The position numbers and the translations under genes were made by a program. Below, piece by piece: positions 28,275-36,401 of a stretch of 36,401 nucleotides of DNA (its first letter is position 1; each line of letters begins with the position of its first letter). Source of the DNA: Prorocentrum cordatum (lineage: Eukaryota > Sar > Dinophyceae > Prorocentrales > Prorocentraceae). The notes below the pieces were generated by a model. It did not search any database and was not told the origin of the DNA. It saw only the letters and a program-made list of their open reading frames with translations. The stretch is from NCBI GenBank assembly GCA_963575745.1, contig CAUYUJ010001423.1:65001-101401 (forward strand). The letters run 5' to 3'.

Positions 28275-28435
28275 GCAAGTCGGGCCTGTCCCTCTACAGG
28301 GGGCATGTTCAGAAATAGTCAAGAAATAGTCAGGGGACGGTTTAAAACAAGTATTTTTTGATCATTTGGGGGTATTTCTTGTATTTTCAATTTTTCGGCC
28401 ACAGTCCCCCTACAGGGGGGAGAGGCCCGACCTAA
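28275..28435. mobile_element. Small TIR element, copy 5 (161 bp)
   Basis: The left end is GCAAGTCGGGCCTGTCCCTC; the right end closes with GAGAGGCCCGACCTAA. The flanking 8-mers CCCTGACA (28267-28274) and CCCTAACA (28436-28443) match at 7 of 8. The interior carries AAATAGTCA twice and a T-rich right half. Confidence 0.9.
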
Positions 28436-28720
28436 CCCTAACACTAAGAGCACGATGAAGACGTGGCCTCGCTGAGGTCCCCGTCTCCGCATCGGGGATC
28501 ATACATCTGGGCGGTCTGGCCCGGTACATGTGCAGAACAGACCCCTTGTCCTTGATGCTCCTGGCCCTCCCAACGAAGGTCCCCTCCCAAAGGGTTGGGG
28601 GTCCTTTCTTGGTTTAAATGGGGGATTGGTTCGGTCGCAGATAATGGGATCCTCGTTTACCACCGTAGGTCCGCCTCTAGAGTGCACTAGCGTCGATCAC
28701 GCCTCATGATGGACGAGATA

Positions 28721-28770
28721 GCGCCGATTTGGCGTCGATTGACGTCGATGTAGCGTCGGTCAGCGTCGAC
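28721..28770. repeat. GCGTCGAT minisatellite with 10.5-bp mean period
   Basis: GCGCCGAT, GCGTCGAT, ACGTCGAT, GCGTCGGT and GCGTCGAC start at 28721, 28732, 28742, 28753 and 28763: spacings of 11, 10, 11 and 10. An extra GCGTCGAT lies at 28690. From 28444 to 28720 I see no gene. Confidence 0.75.
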
Positions 28771-28858
28771 TCGCAGAAGCCCACAAGATGGTAGGGAAGG
28801 CTCCCATGAGTTGCCACCAAAGATCGGGACAGGGGTAAACTGTTCGCGGGCAACTTGT

Positions 28859-28980
28859 CTGCACCGTCTGATGTCTCCCGAGGCGTCGTCGATCCTCAAC
28901 CTGGGAGTGGTACGGTGCATAGTTTTCTGGCCCTCAGGGCCAGAAACCTATGCACCGTACCGCGCTGGAGCAGGACCTGA
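28859..28980. repeat. Dispersed structured repeat, copy 2, with a 53-bp near-perfect palindrome
   Basis: The left arm 28909-28934 (GGTACGGTGCATAG, T, TTTCTGGCCCT) and right arm 28936-28961 pair at 25 of 26 positions around a single C. A further GCACCGT at 28861-28867 can also pair with ACGGTGC at 28912-28918. Between these sits CGAGGCGTCGTCGATCCTCA, one base different from copy 1 at about 22633. The block ends in CGCGCTGGAGC as in copy 1. Confidence 0.85.
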
Positions 28981-29870
28981 AAGAAGTCCAAACATGGTGC
29001 AGTGTATGGTCGCCGTTCTCGTAGATTGGGAAAGGGGGAGGAGAGGGGGGGGACCAATTTCGAAGTATTCTACGGTGATGTTTTCGTTGGTTTTGGGCGG
29101 TCTTCAGCTTCGGGATGCCTTGCGGCAGCTGCACCTTGCCGAGAGCGGTCTGGGGGTGCCCTGATCGTCCCGAACGGTCTTCAGAGACTCGAGTCATGAC
29201 TGGGAACGACAAAGGTGGGTAGGCGCGATGGCCAGCAAGCATAGGCGGAACGACATGCGGGAGCAGACGGCTGGCGTGATAAGCAGTTCTTCAGTTTGCA
29301 AGCCACGGGCATGTCCTCTGTCGATCCACTTTGTTCGCCGCGTCTTGGTGCTGAGCTTCTTTCCTGCTCCGCTTCGGCTCCTTCTCCGCGCGGCCGCTGT
29401 CGTGCAGCTGCCGTCGCCGCCCTGCTGCCGCACGCGCCGGCGCCACTGCCGTCTCTGTCGCCCCGACCGCGCTGCCGCCCTCGCCCCCCGCTGCCTCGCC
29501 CCCCTCGCCCGTCGAGGAGCAGGGGCACCGACTTCGCGGCGCAGGTGCTCGCGGCTCCACGCCGGGCCTCCCAAGTGGGGCCAACGTGGATGGGGTCGTG
29601 GGATCGCGCCGCATCGCCGTGGCATCGGTGGTGCGGCTTGATGTGGAGCCCTATTTTCTCCACGCCGATGCGTCGCCGATGCGTCGCCTAGGAGTCGGCA
29701 GTGCGGCGCGATCCTCGGGCCTCATTTGCTCGGGAGTTGCAAGAAGTGTCCCTGGCAAAAGGTGCCCCCGAGATCTCCAGGGAGACCTCCAGGGTCTCCA
29801 GAGCACCCCGCCGCGAGGCCTCGCTGGCCTCCGATGCCCCAGAATGGCGCTTGAAGCGGGGGGCACCCTG
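28981..29870. other. Unique GC-rich stretch between the palindrome and TIR copy 6
   Basis: No domain was recognised. Minus frames of 102-160 residues overlap plus frames of similar size at 29180-29690. A tandem CGATGCGTC pair lies at about 29668-29685. Confidence 0.45.
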
Positions 29871-29878
29871 GGCTAGGC

Positions 29879-30044
29879 TTGAGTCGGGCGCGTCCCTCTA
29901 CAGAAGGAACATTCAAAAATAGTCCAGCAAATCGTACGGGGGCGATCTTTCGAGTATTTTTTCCACCATTTTTGAATCTTTGTTTTTTGACCATAGTTCA
30001 TTTTTCGTCCAAAATCCGCCTGTAGGGGGACATGCCCGACCTGA
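29879..30044. mobile_element. Small TIR element, copy 6 (166 bp)
   Basis: The left end TTGAGTCGGGCGCGTCCCTC pairs with a right end closing in GGACATGCCCGACCTGA. The 8-mer GGCTAGGC is exact on both sides (29871-29878 and 30045-30052): a perfect target-site duplication. ATTCAAAAAT and ATTTTTGAAT form an inner inverted repeat. Confidence 0.92.
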
Positions 30045-30052
30045 GGCTAGGC

Positions 30053-30640
30053 TCACCTCCCGGTATAATGCCAGAAGCCTGTCGGGCCCCACGTGGGAGG
30101 CCTCCAGCTCGGCGGCGAGCCTGAGGGGAGGGAGTGAGCGGGGGCCGCCTCCTCCGAAGGCGCCTGGGCTCCTTGGAAGCCCTCGCGCCCTTCAGGAAGC
30201 CGCCCGCGCCTCCAAGGCGGCCTGGGGAGCTTCTCGGAAGGCCACGGGCCCGCTGCGCCTTCCGAGAAGGCTGGCTCCCTCCTCGAGCCTCGAGTTTCGG
30301 ACAGCGCCGAGCGACCCTCGATGCCTGTCTCCCAGCCCGTGCTGGGGGAGGGCGGACAGAAGCCGAGAGGGCAGAGGCGGGAGAAGAAGGACGGTCCACG
30401 AAGGATGACGGTGATGCACCCCATGGGGGCCGCTCCCTCTGCCCCTCTTCCCCCCTTCGAGCAGGGGACCGACTTCAGAAAGTATTTGCCCCAGACTTGA
30501 CTTCCTGCCCAGTGCACGAGGAGCACGCCGTAGAATGTTCGCAGATCTGCGGGACGTTGCATGCACTTTCCCCACGTCCTGAAGGGGCTCTTGTTTTCTC
30601 TGCCCCCCCTCCCCCGCGCAGAAACCCCTCACCCCTCTCT
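30053..30640. other. GC-rich stretch with two CTTCNNRGAAG palindromes
   Basis: GCTTCTCGGAAGG (30229-30241) and CCTTCCGAGAAGG (30258-30270) belong to the group at 7960-8073. A 310-residue plus frame (30134-31066) runs from here into the ATC array but has no domain. Confidence 0.5.
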
Positions 30641-30806
30641 GTCACCACCATCGTCACTATCAACATCACACTACCATCACTATCATCATTACTCTCACCA
30701 TCTCACCATGATCATGATCATCATCCTCATTATCATCAGCAGCAGCATCATCACCACCAGCATCATCATAATCATCAGCATCAGCATCAGCATCAGCATC
30801 AGCATC

Positions 30807-30883
<77 letters not shown>

Positions 30884-30965
30884 GATAATCGATCATCGAT
30901 CATCCTCATCATCATCACCATCATCACCATAGCATGTCACTCAATCACTCACTCGCTCACTCACT
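30641..30965 (+). repeat. ATC/TCA trinucleotide array
   Basis: Irregular CATCACTATCATCA is followed by CAGCAT units, pure ATC (about 30806-30882), an ATCGATAATCGATCATCGAT segment and finally ACTCACTC tetramers (about 30935-30975). Poly-Ile and poly-Ser readings are artefacts. Confidence 0.96.
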
Positions 30966-31017
30966 CTCTCAGTTCACTCATCACTCACCCAGTCATCATT
31001 TTGCCAGAGCTCCTCAG

Positions 31018-31145
31018 GCTTGAATCTGAAGGCAGTACCAGGTGGGAGCCTCGTCTGTGTGTGTGAATTGCGAGGACGCCTAAAGGTGGAACTCCTCCCT
31101 ATGGGGCCCGCAGATCATGTTAGGGCCCCCATTGGGTCATTTTTG
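31018..31145. repeat. Degenerate satellite unit left of LINE-2
   Basis: GGCTTGAATCTGAAGGCAG, GGGAGCCTCGTCTGTG, TGAATTGCGAGGA, CTATGGGGCCCGCAGATCATGTTA and GTCATTTTTGG appear in the same order as in the array at 34260-34930. It reads as one unit of that array, cut off here by LINE-2. Confidence 0.75.
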
Positions 31146-31185
31146 GCCGACTCTCGCAACACCGATGCCAGCTAACGACCAGGTC

Positions 31186-31885
31186 GCGATCGAGAGCGAC
31201 GAGAAAATTGAGTGTCTAGCTTACGCGAACGACTTCTGGATCTTACACATGAGCCTGAGAGGACCTACTTTCAACGAGCGGCTGGATGAGCTATTGTCTG
31301 AATTGGGGAAGACCCGGTGGGATGCTTTACTGGAAAACTAAACCATGCGAAATACGATTGCGGAATTATGTGTTACAGATGGAGGTCATTTGTTTTGTGG
31401 CTCTGGCCACGATCAAAGCACGCACGGAGTTGCTGTTTTATTGCATGCAAGGTGGAAGAAATACCTTCAAGCAGTTTGCCCATCAGCCGAAGAATTGCTT
31501 ATATGGATCTTGCTCGACATAGTTTGCGATTGTGACTTGTGACGGCACATTTCCGATATCAGACGCGAGGCCAAACAGACACAACGGCGCATCATTCTGT
31601 GGGGACAGGAGGGTGACAAGTGGAATGCTATTGGACCTTACGCCGATGGTATATGTAATCGGTGGTCATTACCAACACCGTGTTCAAAAAACAACCTGGA
31701 CAATCTATGACGTATTGCGGTCTGCACTGGAATACCAAGCAGATCGATTACATTCTGGTGGATCGTTCATTTTGGGGAACTATTCGCGTTTGTGGGACGA
31801 CAGACCGTATAGAAGTCGGCTCCGACTTTGAGTGCGTGCGACTACGAAGCTCCAGCACTCGACCGAGGGTGCCGAACAGATAACT
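31186..31885 (+). pseudogene. LINE-2 endonuclease (APE type), broken
   Basis: Frame 1 gives the N-terminal part: ECLAYANDFWIL, ERLDELLSEL, then TRWDALL. The expected LxETW block reads N, stop, T, M, with TAA at 31339-31341 where the catalytic Glu codon would lie. GVAVLLHARW follows. A shifted frame has GPYADGICNRW near 31635-31670. Frame 3 from 31662 gives VITNTVFKK and QIDYILVDR, then GSDF at 31815-31826 where active enzymes have SDH. Loss of the Glu codon and of His would remove nicking activity. Domain order and spacing are typical of LINE endonucleases. Confidence 0.8.
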
Positions 31886-32405
31886 GTTCACAGAAAGAAG
31901 AGGCTCAAACGTTCGAAGCAACGTTGGCCACCTGACAGCACATCACATTATACAGATACACTGAGAGATGCAATAGATCAGGCGAACATCGCACACGGCA
32001 TCAATCGACGGTGCGCCCAAATCGAAAATATGCTCACGGAGGCTTTCGGGAACGCGCAACGAGTCACAGCACGACGACCAGAACGGCGCATTCCGGAAGA
32101 TGATTGCTCTCAGACGGCAGACGCCACGAGAGAATCCACACAGACAATCTTTGAACAAACGCATTCGTAGAGAGGCGGAGGCAACACCACGTGCAAAACA
32201 GCATGCGGACATCAATGCAATCATCAGCAGCTACCAAGGGTTGAAAAATATCGGGGGCATCATAATTGGGAAACAAGCAGACATGATACCCCACATGGTT
32301 AGAGAAGATGGATCAAAAGAGTACGACAGCAAGCGCATCGCCCATATTTTCGCTGACGTGTACGAGTTGTTATATACACCGCCTGAAGCCAACGTGCCAG
32401 AGTAA
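31886..32405 (+). pseudogene. LINE-2 linker between endonuclease and RT
   Basis: Frame 2 to 32170 (DTLRDAIDQANIAHGINRR) and frame 3 from 32100 (LNKRIRREAE, then IAHIFADVYELLY at 32335-32373) match the helical linker that precedes RT in many LINEs, where a conserved phrase ends in FYxxLY. The two frames overlap by about 70 bases around a frameshift. Confidence 0.7.
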
Positions 32406-32429
32406 CGGGGTGAATCGACAACCGCTGAT

Positions 32430-33710
<1,281 letters not shown>

Positions 33711-34259
33711 TGGTGCACAATTTTGGCATTTGTGCTTTGCGGTTGTGCCACCTGGACTTTTATTTTCGAGCTCGAGGAACGAATCAAGCGCACTCCGAGG
33801 CATATGTTGCGTATGATCATTCGTCCACCACGCCGCTTGGTTACGGACTCAGAGAGTGAGCTTTGGGAGATGTGGATCAAAAGAACCACCCGCGAAGCAG
33901 AACGTGTTCTTGACCAAATGGGGGGGTGCAGGATTGGGTTGCCATGCGACGACAAAGGACGTGGCGTTGGGCTGCCAAAGTGGCCGAGGAGCCATGGAAA
34001 TGAGGTCGCGAAGCGCTGTCTTGGGATTCTGCCAATCGCAAATAAGCCCGGCCAAGAACTCGGTAGGCGGATGACATTGTGAAGTATACAAACAATCCGG
34101 AATGGTTCAGTATCGCTTCACTTGCTGAGTGGGGGCGTTTTGAGGCTGGATTCTCGTTGAGTTTTCAGCGGTTTCACCACGTGGAGTACGTGATGCCCCG
34201 GAGGGTGCTTTGGCCCCTACCCCGCCTAGTCCCGTCGTTGGGGCTCTTGTGTGCGGGCT

Positions 34260-34930
34260 CTCTATCTCTGTCGGGCGCCTGAATGTGGGGGAAAATCAGG
34301 CGGGAGTCTCGTTTGTGAGTGAATTGCAAGGAAGTCTCAAGCGCCCCCCCCCCAGCATGGGGCCCGCATTTCATGTTAATCATCCGATCAGGCATCCTGC
34401 GGCTTGAATTTGGCGGGGGTCTCAGGCGGGGGCCACGTCTGTGTGTGAATTGCGAGGGGGTCTCGGGCGGGGGCCCCGCCCATGCAGGATCCGCAGATGA
34501 TGTTATTAAACCGAGCGGGTCATCGGAAACCTGTAACCTCGCCATTTTTGGGCTCCTGCGGCCTGAGCGTGAAGTATCAGGCGGGAGCTTTGTCTGTGAG
34601 TGAATTGCGAGGAAGTCTCGAGCGGGAACCCCCTTTCTATGGGGCCCGCGCTTCATATGGGTAATCCGAGCGGTCATGCGAACCTTCAAACCGACGTCAT
34701 TTTTGGCTCTTCGAGCCAGAATCTTGAAGGCGTCTCAGGCAGGAGCCTCGTCTGTGAGTGCGGTGCGAGGAAGTCATGGCCGGGAGACGCTCCCTGTGGG
34801 AGCCCGATTTCCACGTTGGAATCCGAGCGGGCCGCCGGCAAACCTGCAACCTGGAATCCGACCGGGCTCCTCCTGCGTGCATGCGGAGGGAGTCAGGTCG
34901 GGGACCTTTCGACCGGGGGAGCTCCATGTG
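34260..34930. repeat. Degenerate satellite array, 120-160 bp units
   Basis: GAATTG or its equivalent marks units at 34321, 34447, 34602 and 34760, with a weaker unit near 34880; spacings are 126, 155 and 158 bp. Shared parts are GCGGGAGYCTCGTCTGTGAG, GCGAGGAAGTCTC, TATGGGGCCCGC, AATCCGAGCGG, CRAACCTGCAACC and CATTTTTGGCTC. Copies differ widely, so the array is old. Confidence 0.75.
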
Positions 34931-34956
34931 GGGGCGGAGGGGAACGTGCCACGCGG

Positions 34957-35124
34957 ATGCGGAACATGTTTGTCTTGCGGCCGCTTTCGCGAGAGTTTCT
35001 GGAGCGCGGGCCGCCGGCGTCCCTGCGGAAGGCGATCCAGGAGTTCGACGAGGCGGCTGCGAGCTCCAGGGCTGAGGTGGAGCAGCTCGCGGCAAAGCTG
35101 GGCTTCGTGCTGCCTCCAGCCTGA
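34957..35124 (+). CDS. Possible terminal exon encoding a short amphipathic helix
   Basis: From ATG at 34957 to TGA at 35122-35124 there are 55 residues. The segment LRKAIQEFDEAAASSRAEVE followed by QLAAKLGFVLPP has balanced charges and heptad-like hydrophobics, suggesting a helix or coiled coil. The sequence is not repeat-like, unlike the satellite before it. The frame is open further left, to 34600, but that part is satellite. It could be the last exon of a gene whose other exons are not visible, or chance. No family recognised. Confidence 0.25.
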   Translation: MRNMFVLRPLSREFLERGPPASLRKAIQEFDEAAASSRAEVEQLAAKLGFVLPPA

Positions 35125-35844
35125 GCGCGGCCGCGAGTAGCTCGAGACCTGCGGGGTTGTCCCAACAGCTGGCTCCTGCGCCCCAGCGGCTTGCGGAGTT
35201 GTCCCAGCGGCCTCGCCCGTGGCGTTGTCTTAGCGGCCTCGCGATCTGGGCATCGGGGAACGCGACCGTGCGAGCCGCGGCGGCAACGGCGCCAATGAAC
35301 ATCGACTTGCCCCGGCCAGTAGGCAGGGGAGATGCATGGGGAAAGCAGGCAGGATAATGATAATATAGGGAGAATGAGTAGGATGGCGAGGGGGGAGGAC
35401 GAGAAGGAGGGGGGGAAAGAGGGGGGGAGAGGAGGAGGGGAGGACGAGAAGGAAGAGACGGTGGGCGAAAATGGCAAGGAGGAAGCGGCGCGACAGAGAA
35501 CGGGAGAGAGCCGCCTCCCAGGCGAATGGGAAAACGCGAGGGCAAGGTAAACATATTTTCCTGTAGGGTCCTACCGTCGGAGGAATTTGAATGTTCGGTT
35601 GGAAAATCAATTTTGGGGTAAATCAATTCTGTAGTCGATCCCCCACTCCCTCCCTGGGGTTCGCCGCCCACCAGCACCGCGCCCGCTTGGGCCCACTCTG
35701 CAGCCCGCCCCCTGGTCGGGGGCGGCCAAGAGAGGGGTGAATATTAAAAAGAGGGGGTTTCATGGTGAGGGCCATGAGATTTCCAAAAATTTTGTGGCGT
35801 CTCTTCTTATTTAATCGCTTCGCTCATTCCGCCAGCCCTGGAGT
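35125..35844. other. Mixed stretch: purine-rich block and AT-richer segment, no gene
   Basis: 35375-35475 is GGA/GGGGA-rich (GGGGGGAGAGGAGGAGGGGA). 35550-35630 and 35735-35830 are AT-richer than the surroundings, with GTAGGGTCCTAC (palindrome, 35564-35575). Minus frames of 126-326 residues are Ser/Pro/Leu readings of the purine block. Confidence 0.5.
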
Positions 35845-35975
35845 GCTATTTTGGGCCTCTTGGGGCCGCCTTGGGGGCTTATTGGGGGCTTTTTGGGAGC
35901 GTCTTGGGGCTCCTTGGCGGCGTATTGGGGTCCCCTGGGGCCTCTTGGGGGGCTCTTGGGGGCCCCTTGGGGCGG
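35845..35975 (+). repeat. G-rich 12-bp minisatellite, array D
   Basis: TTGGGG occurs about every 11-12 bp ten or more times (TTGGGGCCGCCTTGGGGGCT, then TTGGGGCTCC). This is the most regular of the four arrays and the best candidate for G-quadruplex formation on plus. From 35976 to 36253 no gene was recognised. Confidence 0.8.
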
Positions 35976-36253
35976 GAGGGGGGGTAGTCGTTGGCAGCCC
36001 CCCCCTCGGAGGCCACGATTCTCGTGAGGGGTGGCGAAAAATAGCTTCCCCCCTGGGGATCGCCCGGGGGTCAGCCGGGGAACGGCTGGGGTACTTTTCG
36101 TCCGGGGCCCCCCAGGGGCCGCCCCGCGCGCGTGAATTAGAAATATTGTTGAGTAGTTGCCGGAGATTTTAGCACGCCTCTGGCCCGTTGGGCCGGCGAA
36201 ATTTACTACGTTCCCGGCCCCCCCCCGTGGGGCTGCGCACGTGTCGCTTGCGT

Positions 36254-36401
36254 CCTCCCCCTCCTCCTCCTCCTCCTCCTCCTCCTCCTCCTCCTCCTCC
36301 TCCTCCTCCTCCTCTTCCTCCTGCTCTTCTGTCTTTTCTGTCTCTTCCTCCTCCTTTTCCTCCTCTTCCTCCTCCTCCTCCTCCTCCTTCTCCTCCTTCT
36401 C
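36254..36401 (+). repeat. CTC array running off the window
   Basis: Pure CTC to about 36315, then CTC mixed with CTT, CTGCTCTTCTGTC and TTTTC segments to the end. It continues past the right edge. Confidence 0.95.

Noticed and set aside
27573-28322. A gene between TIR copies 4 and 5 (251-residue plus or 262-residue minus frame)
   Set aside because: At this GC content five or six frames stay open together; no motif favours any of them.
34540-34715. Spliced-leader relics (CATTTTTGGCTC words)
   Set aside because: The dinoflagellate spliced leader contains CCATTTTGGCTCAAG; here the T-run is one longer and the 3' bases differ in every copy, so the match is better explained by the satellite unit.

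Overview
The window reads as nuclear DNA of a large, GC-rich, repeat-laden protist genome. A dinoflagellate of the Prorocentrum or Symbiodiniaceae type is the best guess. The basis is GC-rich sequence dense in simple repeats, LINE-type reverse transcriptases fused to RNase H, short foldback elements, and no bacterial-style gene order or ribosome-binding sites. That assignment is inference. I found no tRNA, rRNA, CRISPR array or recognisable host housekeeping gene. Almost everything supportable is mobile or repeated DNA.

Layout. Positions 1-4245 hold a LINE (LINE-1 here, a label for this window only). It has the tail of an endonuclease, an RT split by one frameshift, a C2HC zinc finger, a complete-looking RNase H and C-terminal zinc-ribbon-like Cys pairs. 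A CCT array follows. From 4.7 to 8.4 kb there is a small terminal-inverted-repeat element (copy 1 of six), several hairpins, a second foldback element and more CCT/GGA arrays. From 8.42 to 12.02 kb lies an island of lower GC and A/C-rich composition, bounded by GGA arrays. Its second half looks like a decayed coding region and ends in a possible RT palm fragment. From 12 to 20 kb there are GGA, GAT and CCT arrays, G-rich 12-bp minisatellites, element copy 2, and a separate element flanked by an exact 15-bp direct repeat.

From 20.0 to 22.3 kb, copy 3 of the small element appears to be split by a 73-bp tandem array and a 1.5-kb GGCTGA-type array; the same 8-bp word borders both outer ends. From 22.3 to 27 kb there are pyrimidine satellites and small duplications. 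From 27.4 to 30.05 kb there are three more copies of the small element with 8-bp target-site duplications, and between two of them a 53-bp near-perfect palindrome. From 31.1 to 34.1 kb lies a second, unrelated LINE (LINE-2). It has endonuclease and RT domains, is badly frameshifted, and is interrupted by T79 plus (CT)n. Copies of one degenerate satellite lie on both sides of it. The last 2 kb hold a possible terminal exon, a G-rich minisatellite and a CCT array.

Nothing here forms an operon or a pathway. The coherent story is mobile-element biology: two autonomous but damaged LINEs of different lineages, a non-autonomous TIR family of 157-166 bp with 8-bp target duplications, at least two further foldback elements, and microsatellites growing inside or beside these insertions.
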